Shown here: positions 41,209 through 58,624 of the stretch, piece after piece
Layout of the letters: each line of letters opens with the position of its first letter
Numbering within the stretch: the stretch's first letter is position 1
From: Gammaproteobacteria bacterium
Lineage (GTDB): Bacteria > Pseudomonadota > Gammaproteobacteria > Pseudomonadales > Pseudohongiellaceae
Length of the DNA stretch: 64,000 bases
Direction: 5' to 3'
Assembly: GCA_009844085.1 (NCBI GenBank)
Contig: VYCF01000071.1
Coordinates: 1 to 64,000 of the forward strand
Made by a program: the position numbers and the translations under genes
Notes under the pieces: model-generated
Told to the model about the DNA's origin: nothing
The model's input: only the letters and a program-made list of their open reading frames with translations
Databases searched by the model: none

Positions 41209-41829
41209 TTACCCCGGCAACAATGTTCCTTGCCCACTAAAGACGTTCAAGCGAGCGATACGTGACCGATAAATCCTGACCGCTGTTTGAACGCCAGTAA
41301 CGTTCATTACTCCGGCAACATTTCCCAACCTAAGAGCGATACTGACCGGCTGATTATTGTTATAGTCAGAATCTACGAATGTGTTTTCGGTTGGAAGTCG
41401 CATCAACAACTGACGGAAGTTCAGGCAATCCTCTGCTATTGCCCCCGCTTCTCCGTCACTTCCATTATTTATCATCTTAAACAAAGGATTATGAAATGCT
41501 TGTCCCTGATTAACTCTAAAGGAAATGTTGATACTCCACCACGGCTGTCCTGTAAAGTCATCTACACCTTGATAAACTCCGTCAACCACTCTATCCGTTT
41601 CAGCCCATATTTCGACTTTACAATCATATTCTCCAGACGTAAACAAGGCAAAGGTAAGTCCTGACTTTTGACACACAAGAGCTCTTGATCTAGTATCGCT
41701 GAAAATATCAACGTGATCTTGAAGGAAACAATCGCCATAGATTGCTTCATTTTCTATTCGAAAATCCCGTCCTTGCCCAAAAGCCGAAACCGCGAAACCC
41801 AACAAAACAAGCGTCAGCAAGTATTTAAT
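41209..41829 (-). CDS. Secreted hypothetical protein
   Basis: I do not recognise this protein. It has a signal peptide (KYLLTLVLLGFAVSAFGQG) and a secreted part of about 185 residues with cysteines at CFLQDH, VCQKSG, YDCKVE and DCLNF, which may form disulfides. Base composition is clearly AT-richer than the core genes. The ORF is open upstream to a TTG at 41916 that overlaps a likely insertion-sequence remnant. An ATT at 41829, 8 bp after GGGAG, would start exactly at the signal peptide; a TTG at 41856 is another choice. Confidence 0.55.
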   Translation of the reverse strand: MKYLLTLVLLGFAVSAFGQGRDFRIENEAIYGDCFLQDHVDIFSDTRSRALVCQKSGLTFALFTSGEYDCKVEIWAETDRVVDGVYQGVDDFTGQPWWSINISFRVNQGQAFHNPLFKMINNGSDGEAGAIAEDCLNFRQLLMRLPTENTFVDSDYNNNQPVSIALRLGNVAGVMNVTGVQTAVRIYRSRIARLNVFSGQGTLLPG

Positions 41830-41993
41830 CGCCTTTACTCCCAGAGTGAGGAACAACCGAAGGCAAGCTATCACGGAACGCGGGAACGCCACAAGCGGAC
41901 AAGCGGGAAATGTCAAAGCAAAGTGGAAATGTCCCCTTTGGTCTTGCGCGCAGGGAGCTTAGCGACCGGAGCGCAAGGCCACCCACTCTGCGG

Positions 41994-42230
41994 CTATCTC
42001 GCGACCGTCTCTGCGCCGGTCTTCGACGAACGTCGCCAGGGGTGGTCCGGCGGCGGCTTCCAATCCGGCCGGGACTGCTGCCGCGCCTTAGCCCTGTCCT
42101 CCCGCGACCGCACACTCTTCCCGTCCTTGACCAGCGGGGTGACCTCATGGGACACCCATCGCAAACCTTGGACGACATAGAACCATCCAATACTGGAGCA
42201 GATTCGATTCAGCAGTTTCGTTCTAATCAA
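41994..42230 (-). pseudogene. Possible transposase C-terminal remnant
   Basis: The minus-strand frame ends in KPPPDHPWRRSSKTGAETVAR, a tail reminiscent of integrase-core transposases (PPDHPWR endings). Nothing upstream encodes the DDE domain. The adjoining sequence (41917-41993) has no gene. A 9-bp inverted repeat, ACAGGACAT (42239-42247) and ATGTCCTGT (42278-42286), lies just beyond it and could be an element end. The region is GC-richer than its surroundings. Assignment rests on memory of the tail motif only. Confidence 0.3.
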
Positions 42231-42473
42231 TCAAAATTACAGGACATCGCTGAACGTAAGATACGCGATGGGGCAATATGTCCTGTCATGATAAGTAGTA
42301 CTGATGTTCTCGCTAATTGATCCTGAATGATTGGCTATGGTTCATGCAGCATAATGGATGCATGGATTGGAACTATGCTCGAAACTGATGTGCGAGCCGG
42401 GTTGAGTCACGCGGAAGTTCTCTGCTGAAATCTGAATCCTACTTCGCGAGCATGGTGGGCAGGGCGCATGTAG

Positions 42474-42683
42474 TCGAGAAACCAACCGGAATTTGCGTTT
42501 CAGGCACTGATTACAGGCGAACTGAACGCGGCGAAAGCAGACCCAGCAGCGCTGGCCAAAAAAGCCTTTGAGCTTGCTGACGCTATGGAATTGCGATGGA
42601 TGCAAAACCTTCCAGTCCTTCGCTTACTTCACAACGTGCCGGAACCCGATTTTCATCCTTACGACGAGCGATATACTGGATAA
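42474..42683 (+). pseudogene. Open frame without start codon, gene fragment
   Basis: Between TAG (42471) and TAA (42681) the plus strand encodes 69 residues with protein-like composition (FQALITGELNAAKADPAAL, KKAFELADAMELRWMQN, HNVPEPDFHPYDERYTG). No usable start codon precedes the helical part, so it is probably the tail of a decayed gene. The family is not recognised. The rest of 42231-42727 holds nothing I can assign. Confidence 0.35.
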
Positions 42684-42727
42684 ACTAGGGCGTTTCTACG
42701 AGCGCACAGGTATCAAGCGACCCAACG

Positions 42728-42955
42728 TTATCGGAGAAAACCTAAACCCCCGGTTAAGAAAAAGAAGAAGACAAACAGAACAGCGAGAATGAAAAAGACA
42801 ATTTTGGTCACTAGTTTGATTACAGCCCACGGATCATGGATTAACCAGCGAATCCAGTCCCATATCCATTCAATAATCCCCCAAACAATTACAACAATAA
42901 ATACACTGGTAACTAACATTCCAAAAATTAAAATAACAGCTTCCTGATTGTCCAT
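42728..42955 (-). CDS. Small two-helix membrane protein
   Basis: The 75-residue hydrophobic protein has two helices: about residues 6-32, then 45-72. Between them is a tryptophan-rich amphipathic stretch (WGIIEWIWDWIRWLIHDPW). A ribosome site GGAAAGA directly precedes the ATG. It is AT-rich, like the rest of this part of the island. The function is unknown. A small toxin or a membrane accessory protein are both possible, without evidence for either. Confidence 0.5.
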   Translation of the reverse strand: MDNQEAVILIFGMLVTSVFIVVIVWGIIEWIWDWIRWLIHDPWAVIKLVTKIVFFILAVLFVFFFFLTGGLGFLR

Positions 42956-43114
42956 TCTTTCCGGCTTCTCGATTGCGGCTGAACTGGGATTTTATCAGCA
43001 TACATCATTCCGTATGGTGTCGAATTGTGAGCAACAAAAAATGCCGCTTACAAACGGCTTTCCAAGTTATTGATTTATTGTGGTCCTTCGCCAAGCGCAG
43101 GATGACGGTTTTTG

Positions 43115-43256
43115 GGGCTCGCACGGCGTGAGTCGTCGTCTGGGGTGCGGTCTGCAGCGGGCGTGCGAGGCAGGGATGCCGAGCCCGAAGCCTACAGGGA
43201 TGTATTCACGGCGTCCGCTGCAGACCGCACCCCAGGCGGCGACGGATCGAAGCCAC
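43115..43256 (+). repeat. Hairpin repeat R3 (variable-arm family)
   Basis: The arms TGGGGTGCGGTCTGCA (43141-43156) and TGCAGACCGCACCCCA (43219-43234) pair perfectly over 16 bp. The core (43157-43218) contains two small hairpins: GGCAGGGATGCC (43169-43180) and TACAGGGATGTA (43193-43204), each with a GGGA loop of the GNRA type. The ends GCGGGCGTGC and GCGTCCGC also pair. The flanks match R2 in inverted orientation. It lies 45 bp beyond the rpoC stop; the rest of the 346-bp gap shows no gene. Confidence 0.88.
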
Positions 43257-43301
43257 CAGGCGGCAATGAGTCGAAACTACCACCCGCTTAAGGTCCAACG
43301 G

Positions 43302-47627
<4,326 letters not shown>

Positions 47628-47690
47628 GCTTTCTCCTCCAGGGAGCCGACAGTGCTGTTTCCTGAGTCCTGTGTCATTGCGTTCATGACG

Positions 47691-51776
<4,086 letters not shown>

Positions 51777-51890
51777 AACGTGTTCCTGTGGATCTAGATA
51801 AGCGTCGGCTTGGCGTCGCTCTTGCACGGGGGGCACGGGCGCGCCCCGGATCGATGCCTCATCGTCCGGAGCCTGCCGATTTCGGTAGCT

Positions 51891-52271
51891 TTACTTGAGT
51901 TCAACAGTTGCGCCGGCTTCTTCCAGTGCTTTCTGCATCGCTTCAACTTCAGCCTTGGGAACGGCTTCCTTGACGGTGGAAGGCGCCCCATCGACCATTT
52001 CCTTGGCCTCTTTCAGTCCCAGCCCGGTAATGGCGCGAACCGCCTTGATGACATTGATCTTCTTGTCACCTACAGCGGTGAGCACCACGTCGAACTCGTC
52101 CTTTTCTTCGGCCGGCGCGGCCTCGGCCGCAGCGGCTGCCGCGGGCGCCGCGGCAACCGCGGCAGCGGCGGACACGCCGAATTTTTCTTCCATCGCCTCA
52201 ACGAGCTGGACGACGTCCATAACAGACATTTCGGCGATTGCGTCCAAAACTTCTTGTGTTGACAGAGCCAT
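51891..52271 (-). CDS. rplL: 50S ribosomal protein L7/L12
   Basis: The 126-residue stalk protein has an N-terminal dimerisation domain, an alanine-rich hinge ([22 protein letters not shown]) and the factor-binding C-terminal domain ([24 protein letters not shown]). It recruits EF-Tu and EF-G to the ribosome. It follows rplJ in the usual order. Confidence 0.97.
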   Translation of the reverse strand: MALSTQEVLDAIAEMSVMDVVQLVEAMEEKFGVSAAAAVAAAPAAAAAAEAAPAEEKDEFDVVLTAVGDKKINVIKAVRAITGLGLKEAKEMVDGAPSTVKEAVPKAEVEAMQKALEEAGATVELK

Positions 52272-52329
52272 TTCTCAAATTCTCCTGATTCGGATTCGTT
52301 TTCTCTTTCGTGAATTTGGCTGTTCGCGT

Positions 52330-52857
52330 TCAGGCCGCCTGTTTCTGATCCCGCACCGCTGCTACGGTGCGGGTCAGCCTGCCGGGCACATCATTGACGG
52401 TCCGCACGAGCCTGGTTACCGGAGCGAGCATGACTGTCATCAGCATCGCCCGGGCCTGGTCGAGGGTCGGCATCTTGGCGAGCACGTCGATTTCGCGTGG
52501 CTCGAGCAATCTGCCGCCGATGGACAGGGCCTTGATTTCGAAGTGATCGTTCTCACCGGCGAATTCCTTGAGCACCCGCGCCGCGGAGCCGGGATCTTCC
52601 TGGGAAAACGCGAGGATCGTCGGTCCGCTGAGCGCGTCCCGGATACACTCGAATTCGGTGTCTTCCACCGCGCGCTTCAACAGCGAATTCCGCACCACGC
52701 GCAGATACACCTTGTTTTCCCTGGCGTCGCGACGCAAGGCGGTCATCTCTTCCACCGTAATTCCGCGGTAATTCGCGAGCACGGCGGACAATGCGTTACC
52801 GGCGGCCTCATTGACCTCGGCAACTATCCGCTTCTTGTCTTCAAGTGCTAACGGCAT
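52330..52857 (-). CDS. rplJ: 50S ribosomal protein L10
   Basis: The 175-residue base of the L7/L12 stalk begins MPLALEDKKRIVAEVNEAAG, with the LRRDARENKVYLRVVRNSLLKRA segment typical of L10. AGGAG precedes the start. Together with L12 it represses its own mRNA in E. coli by binding the leader, and a 235-bp leader is present here. Confidence 0.97.
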   Translation of the reverse strand: MPLALEDKKRIVAEVNEAAGNALSAVLANYRGITVEEMTALRRDARENKVYLRVVRNSLLKRAVEDTEFECIRDALSGPTILAFSQEDPGSAARVLKEFAGENDHFEIKALSIGGRLLEPREIDVLAKMPTLDQARAMLMTVMLAPVTRLVRTVNDVPGRLTRTVAAVRDQKQAA

Positions 52858-53092
52858 TTTCTATACTCCTGCCAGTTCCAGGCGACGCGTGCGTCGCCGC
52901 TGTCCCGGCGCGAACAGCGCCAATTTGCGACGCAAACAGCGCCGACTTGCGACAGGTGATTCGAATTCGAACGGCAGGTTCAATTCGGAATTCACCGTCT
53001 GCGCAGGAAATTAAGGCCAATGGCCACCTGCGGTCTTTGACAGTCTCATCGAAGTTCTCGATGACGCTCCAAAGTTCTTTCTCATCCGGCCA
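52858..53092 (-). promoter_or_regulatory. rplJL leader with hairpin and direct repeat
   Basis: The gap before rplJ contains a perfect 8-bp hairpin, GGCGACGC/GCGTCGCC (52881-52898), 24 nt before the rplJ start. It also has a near-perfect direct repeat of about 19 bp (52913-52931 and 52935-52953, AACAGCGCC..TTGCGAC). This is the position of the L10-L12 autoregulatory leader in E. coli. Whether these structures bind L10 is inferred from position, not from a recognised consensus. Confidence 0.5.
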
Positions 53093-53788
53093 CTATATGG
53101 CCAGCGAGGATTGATCGATTACCAGCCCCGGACCCATGGTCGAGGAAAGCACTACCTTCTTTATATATATGCCCTTGGCGGAAGCCGGCTTCGCTTTCTT
53201 GAGATCGGAAAGCAGGGCTTCCAGATTTCTGCGCACCAGGGCCCCGTCGAATCCGACGCGTCCGATGCCGCCGTGGACGATTCCGTTCCGGTCGGTGCGA
53301 TAACGCATCTGTCCGGCCTTGGCGTTGCGCACGGCTGTTTCCACATCGGCGGTCACCGTGCCCACCTTTGGATTGGGCATCAGCCCCCGCGGACCGAGTA
53401 TCGGTCCCAGCCCGCCGACGACGCGCATGGCGTCGGGCGAGGCAATGACGACGTCGAAATCGAGACTGCCGCCCTTGATGGATTCCGCCAGGTCTTCGAA
53501 TCCGACGATGTCGGCGCCGGCTTCCCTTGCCTTGTCGGCATTCTCCCCCTGGGCGAAAACGGCGACCCGCACTTCCTTGCCGGAGCCTTCAGGCAATGTT
53601 GTGGAGCCGCGCACGATCTGGTCGGACTTGCGAACGTCGACACCCAGATTCACCGCCACGTCGATGGACTCCTTGAAACCACCTGTTGCGACCTCGCCCA
53701 GCAGGCTAACTGCCTCTTCCACCGAAAAACTCTTGTCCGGCGTCACCTTTTCCGCGATCAGCTTCTGCCGTTTCGTCAACTTGCCCAT
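53093..53788 (-). CDS. rplA: 50S ribosomal protein L1
   Basis: The 231-residue L1 stalk protein begins [15 protein letters not shown] and contains the signature [10 protein letters not shown] and the [11 protein letters not shown] loop. It represses the rplKA message in E. coli. The ATG at 53788 is one base beyond the rplK stop; the longer ORF to 53872 belongs to the rplK region in another frame. Confidence 0.97.
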   Translation of the reverse strand: MGKLTKRQKLIAEKVTPDKSFSVEEAVSLLGEVATGGFKESIDVAVNLGVDVRKSDQIVRGSTTLPEGSGKEVRVAVFAQGENADKAREAGADIVGFEDLAESIKGGSLDFDVVIASPDAMRVVGGLGPILGPRGLMPNPKVGTVTADVETAVRNAKAGQMRYRTDRNGIVHGGIGRVGFDGALVRRNLEALLSDLKKAKPASAKGIYIKKVVLSSTMGPGLVIDQSSLAI

Positions 53789-53789
53789 A

Positions 53790-54224
53790 TCATTCGACTC
53801 CTTCCACTTCGAGCCCCGCGCTGCGCGCGCTGCCGGCCAGGATGCGCACCGCCGCGTCCATATCGACCGCATTCAGATCCGGCATCTTGACGTTGGCGAT
53901 CTCTTCGAGTTGCGCGCGGGTGACCTTGCCTACCTTTTCCGTGTTCGGCCGGCCACTGCCCTTGGCGACGCCCGCGGCCTTGCGCAGGAGCACGGACGCG
54001 GGCGGGGTCTTGGTAATGAATGTGAAGCTGCGGTCCGCGTAGACAGTGATTACCACGGGCACCGGCAGGCCGGCTTCCATGCTTTGGGTCTGGGCGTTGA
54101 ACGCCTTGCAGAACTCCATGATGTTCAGCCCGTGCTGGCCGAGCGCCGGACCGACCGGGGGGCTCGGATTGGCCTTGCCGGCCGGCACTTGCAATTTGAC
54201 ATAGGTCAGGATCTTCTTGGCCAT
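53790..54224 (-). CDS. rplK: 50S ribosomal protein L11
   Basis: The 144-residue protein of the GTPase-associated centre begins [21 protein letters not shown], with [22 protein letters not shown], the family signature. It binds 23S rRNA near the thiostrepton site. It lies 10 bp after nusG. Confidence 0.97.
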   Translation of the reverse strand: MAKKILTYVKLQVPAGKANPSPPVGPALGQHGLNIMEFCKAFNAQTQSMEAGLPVPVVITVYADRSFTFITKTPPASVLLRKAAGVAKGSGRPNTEKVGKVTRAQLEEIANVKMPDLNAVDMDAAVRILAGSARSAGLEVEGVE

Positions 54225-54234
54225 TATTCAACCT

Positions 54235-55113
54235 CTAGCTCTTTTCCACCTGGCCGAATTCGAGTTCCACCGGAGTCGCGCGACCGAAAATCAGTACGGC
54301 TACCCGCAGGCGGCTCTTCTCGTAATTCACTTCTTCCACGGTTCCGGTGAAATCATTGAACGGTCCGTCGACGATGCGCACCATCTCGCCGGGCTCGTAA
54401 ATCGTCTTGTGCGCCGGAGCGCCCTCGCTGTCCTCGATTCGCCGCAGAATCGACGCCGCTTCCTTGTCGGTGATCGGCGCCGGCTTTTCCGCCGTGCCCC
54501 CGATAAATCCCATGACCCGGGGCGTTTCCTTCACCAGATGCCAGGTATCGTCGTTCAGTTCCATGTGAACGAGCACATAGCCGGGAAAGAACTTGCGCTT
54601 GCTGTTTCGCTTCTGCCCCGCCCGCATCTCCACCACTTCTTCGGTGGGAACGAGCAACTCGTCGAAGAGCGATTCGTAGCCGGGGTCCGTCTGCTCGACG
54701 CGATCCCCCAGGGTCTCCATGGCCCTCTGCTCGTAACCGGAATATGCGTGCACGACGTACCAGCGCTTCTGCGGCATTTTCCGAAGCCGCTCCAGGATCT
54801 CTCCGGCGTCCTCGTCATGAAAGACCGGCGGCGCGCCGTTCTCCGGGGCGACGATGCCGGGAGTCGTCTTCACGACCCGCCAGATGTTGTCGGTCAGTTC
54901 ATCGTCCCTGGTTACTTCGAATCGAATCAGCAACTTGTATCCGCGCTCGGCGTCCTCTCCCTCGACGACTTCGGAGACCACTTTCTGCGGAACGAGCTTG
55001 ACCAGGTCGAACCACCGCTTGTAGCCGGCCTTGTCGATCTTGTCGCGCAAGGTTCGGAATGCCCGGAAGCCGCTTCCGAATTCCGTTTCCAGGAGATAGC
55101 AATTCAAACTCAT
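54235..55113 (-). CDS. nusG: NusG with an extra N-terminal NGN domain
   Basis: The C-terminal 180 residues (from [19 protein letters not shown] 54777) are an ordinary NusG: NGN domain with KFFPGYVLV, linker, and KOW domain [15 protein letters not shown] ending [17 protein letters not shown]. The frame stays open for another 112 residues to an ATG at 55113, 24 bp after secE. This extension is itself NGN-like: [65 protein letters not shown] and [13 protein letters not shown] align in order with [53 protein letters not shown] and [13 protein letters not shown] of the second copy. The full product would be 292 residues, NGN-NGN-KOW. An internal start at 54777 could also yield normal NusG. Confidence 0.85.
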   Translation of the reverse strand: MSLNCYLLETEFGSGFRAFRTLRDKIDKAGYKRWFDLVKLVPQKVVSEVVEGEDAERGYKLLIRFEVTRDDELTDNIWRVVKTTPGIVAPENGAPPVFHDEDAGEILERLRKMPQKRWYVVHAYSGYEQRAMETLGDRVEQTDPGYESLFDELLVPTEEVVEMRAGQKRNSKRKFFPGYVLVHMELNDDTWHLVKETPRVMGFIGGTAEKPAPITDKEAASILRRIEDSEGAPAHKTIYEPGEMVRIVDGPFNDFTGTVEEVNYEKSRLRVAVLIFGRATPVELEFGQVEKS

Positions 55114-55137
55114 CAATCCGCGCCCGCAATCGCCGGT

Positions 55138-55500
55138 CTAGCCGATAATGCTGGATACGATTCCGTTCAGACCCCAGTCCAGCAACCAGAGTATGAGCGC
55201 CAGGATAAAGATGACGATCAATACGATAATCGTCGTCTGAATCGTTTCCTGGCGGGTGGGCCAAACCACCTTTCTGATCTCTATCCTCGCTTCGAGGCAG
55301 AGATTTACGAAGGCGCGGCCGCGTTCGGTCTGCGCGGCGATCCAGCCGGCGACGCCGGCGAGCGCGAGCAGGCCGATCGTGCGGATCAGCAGGGATTCGG
55401 CTGAAAAATAGCTGTTGGCGTAGACGCCGCCCGCAACAATCGCGGCGACGACCGCCCACTTGATCCAGTCCGTTCTGGCCTGGTCACCTTTTTCAATCAT
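55138..55500 (-). CDS. secE: Preprotein translocase subunit SecE
   Basis: The 120-residue protein has three membrane helices, as in E. coli. The conserved amphipathic segment ARIEIRKVVWPTRQETIQTT precedes the last helix. It stabilises SecY in the inner membrane. It sits between tRNA-Trp and nusG, the usual order. Confidence 0.95.
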   Translation of the reverse strand: MIEKGDQARTDWIKWAVVAAIVAGGVYANSYFSAESLLIRTIGLLALAGVAGWIAAQTERGRAFVNLCLEARIEIRKVVWPTRQETIQTTIIVLIVIFILALILWLLDWGLNGIVSSIIG

Positions 55501-55552
55501 CTTCTGTTCGAATTCCGCGCCGAAACTGCCACGCGGCAGTTTCGCAATCTGT

Positions 55553-55628
<76 letters not shown>

Positions 55629-55646
55629 AGTTCTTTGCTGCCCCAC

Positions 55647-55762
55647 GTCCGCCGCACCCGGTAAGGGGTATGCGGCGTCCGCCGTGAATACATCCCTGTA
55701 GGCTCGGGCTCGGCATCCATGCCTCGCACGCCACCGCATACCCCTTACCGGCTGCGGCGGAC
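55647..55762 (-). repeat. Hairpin repeat R4 (variable-arm family)
   Basis: The arms CCGGTAAGGGGTATGCGG (55658-55675) and CCGCATACCCCTTACCGG (55734-55751) pair perfectly over 18 bp, and outer GTCCGCCGCA/TGCGGCGGAC extends the stem. The core (55676-55733) read on the minus strand keeps CCTACAGGGATGTATTCACG. Its outer flanks differ from R1-R3. It lies inside the tuf-tRNA-Trp transcription unit, so a role in processing is possible. Confidence 0.85.
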
Positions 55763-55781
55763 TGCATTGTGCAGAGTCGTG

Positions 55782-56972
<1,191 letters not shown>

Positions 56973-57088
56973 TGTTGCCTGCCCTTTTGTAACTGCCTTT
57001 CGTGACTACCTTTTCGTGACTATCTTTCGTGACTACCTGCGCATTGCGTTCTGTTGCCTGAAAATCCGGAAGCCCGGGAATAGATGAG

Positions 57089-57164
57089 TGGTGCTCACAT
57101 CCGGAGTCGAACCGGAGACCTCTTCATTACCAATGAAGTGCTCTACCTCCTGAGCTATGCGAGC
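57089..57164 (-). tRNA. tRNA-Thr(GGT)
   Basis: The 76-nt gene on the minus strand has acceptor GCTCGCA/TGTGAGC (one G-T pair), anticodon loop TTGGTAA with anticodon GGT, T arm GGTTCGACTCC and an encoded CCA end. It is immediately upstream of tuf copy 2. Confidence 0.97.
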
Positions 57165-57204
57165 CGATCTTGCGCGGATACCCGGATGCTGATTCATACT
57201 AGTC

Positions 57205-57278
57205 TGGAGCGGGTAGCGGGAATCGAACCCGCGCGACCAGCTTGGAAGGCTGGGGTTCTACCTCTGAACTATACCCGC
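57205..57278 (-). tRNA. tRNA-Gly(TCC)
   Basis: The 74-nt gene on the minus strand has acceptor GCGGGTA/TACCCGC, anticodon loop CTTCCAA with anticodon TCC, T arm GGTTCGATTCC and an encoded CCA end. It is the middle gene of the Tyr-Gly-Thr tRNA cluster. Confidence 0.97.
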
Positions 57279-57315
57279 CTTCTGGAAACAACTCCGTCCC
57301 GCACGAGTTTCCAGT

Positions 57316-57399
57316 TGGTGGAGGGGGGTGGATTTGAACCACCGAAGCTTACGCGTCAGATTTACAGTCTGATCCCTTTGGCCACTCGGGAACCCCTCC
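57316..57399 (-). tRNA. tRNA-Tyr(GTA)
   Basis: The 84-nt gene on the minus strand has acceptor GGAGGGG, anticodon loop CTGTAAA with anticodon GTA, the long variable arm expected of tRNA-Tyr, T arm GGTTCAAATCC and an encoded CCA end. It is the first tRNA in the cluster, downstream of the coaX unit. Confidence 0.97.
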
Positions 57400-57455
57400 C
57401 AAAAGAGCCCCAACCGGGCGCCTTCAGCCGACGGCTCTCACAGGAACGCGGCATT

Positions 57456-57911
57456 CTAGTGGAAATGGTCTGCGTGTGCAAATGTTTGACACGCATTTTC
57501 CGAGCCCGTCAATTCGGGACTTTGACCAGCAAAATCAGGCCATTGCGGGATATCTTCAGGGTCTTCCACGTGACGCTGCAAGCGCACTTCGGCAAAGTCG
57601 CCGGGCTGCGCGATATAGACCGTTGCCTCAATGCCATCGCCGATCGAGGCGGCGGCAAATTCGCTGGCCTCGAAAATGTCGGCGAATCCGTAGACAAACA
57701 GGCAGACTTGTTCCGCTTCCTCGCGCAGCCGCGCCAGGTCGGCCTCCCGTGCTTCGCTCACGAGTTGCAGGCCATCGTTGCGCAGAGGTCGCGGCTCCGG
57801 GGCGGCGGGCAACTCCGGCGGACGCAACAGGCTCCAGCCGAAATACGCGACGTTCAGCAGGAGCAGAAAGACTACGATGTAGCGCAATTTTCGTTTCTCT
57901 CGTCGGGGCAA
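57456..57911 (-). CDS. Membrane-anchored SPOR-like protein (PA4278 position)
   Basis: The 151-residue protein has an N-terminal membrane helix (residues 10-30). A proline-rich linker and a C-terminal domain of about 80 residues follow (QVCLFVYGFADIFEASEFAAAS, ATVYIAQPGDFAEVRL). Gene order equals that of Pseudomonas PA4278, a SPOR-type protein between coaX and the tRNAs, which suggests a peptidoglycan-binding role. The domain match is weak by eye. It overlaps coaX by 40 bp. Confidence 0.6.
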   Translation of the reverse strand: MPRREKRKLRYIVVFLLLLNVAYFGWSLLRPPELPAAPEPRPLRNDGLQLVSEAREADLARLREEAEQVCLFVYGFADIFEASEFAAASIGDGIEATVYIAQPGDFAEVRLQRHVEDPEDIPQWPDFAGQSPELTGSENACQTFAHADHFH

Positions 57912-58624
57912 GTCAGCGCGAGGCCGTCGAGCACGAGGTCCGGGACGATCTGCATGCCGTTGCGTCCGATTTCCTCTTGCAGAAAGGCGTGCAGTATGGC
58001 GGCGTCGCCGCCGGTCAGGATCACCGGGGTATTTTCGTCTTGCCGCTCACGACGCTCCAGGGCCGCGCGCACCGCGCTGCACAACATGAACAGCGTACCG
58101 TTGCGAACGGCGGCGGCGGTATCGTTGCCGGGCGCGGCGGATTCGGCCGCGTCCGCCGGAGCCAGCCGAATGGACGTATCTCGCGTAAGGGCCGCCCGCG
58201 AAGTTTCCAGTCCCGGCATGATATACCCGCCCAGATGCAACCCGCCCGCATCGAGCATATCGATTGTCAAGGCGGTGCCGCTGTCGACTACCAGGCAACT
58301 GCCGCCGGCAATTCTGAAACCTGCAAGCATGGCAAGCCAGCGGTCCGCGCCCAGCCGGGAGGGATCAGGGTACTGGATTCTTACACCGCCGCAAACGCGG
58401 GCGACTGTTGCGAATTGCGGGCGCAATTCCCATTTGTCGACAAGCCATGCCGTCAGTTCGGCTTCGAATTCTTCGCCTCTGACATTGCAGACCAGAACTT
58501 CATCGGGCCGGCGGGCATCAGCGATAGCCGATTCGAGTTGCCGCAGGCTGCTCACGCTGCTCGCCGCCGACCCGCGCCAACGCCATTTCAAGCTGGTGTT
58601 GCCGGCATCGATTTCCAGGATCAC
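57872..58624 (-). CDS. coaX: Type III pantothenate kinase
   Basis: The 250-residue enzyme catalyses the first step of coenzyme A synthesis. Motifs of the type III fold are present: MILEIDAGNTSLKW with catalytic Asp6, GADRWLAMLAG and VVDSGTALTIDMLD, then MPGLETSRAAL. It overlaps birA by 4 bp, so the pair is translationally coupled, as in Pseudomonas. Confidence 0.93.
   Translation of the reverse strand: MILEIDAGNTSLKWRWRGSAASSVSSLRQLESAIADARRPDEVLVCNVRGEEFEAELTAWLVDKWELRPQFATVARVCGGVRIQYPDPSRLGADRWLAMLAGFRIAGGSCLVVDSGTALTIDMLDAGGLHLGGYIMPGLETSRAALTRDTSIRLAPADAAESAAPGNDTAAAVRNGTLFMLCSAVRAALERRERQDENTPVILTGGDAAILHAFLQEEIGRNGMQIVPDLVLDGLALTCPDERNENCATS

Noticed and set aside
42342-42605. 87-residue minus-strand frame in the island
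   Set aside because: The composition (Cys/Ser/Arg rich) is not protein-like, and the plus strand there has a more convincing decayed frame.
57089-57399. tRNA cluster as an integration site for a mobile element
   Set aside because: No integrase, direct repeat of a tRNA end or foreign genes adjoin it; the cluster has the ancestral order.
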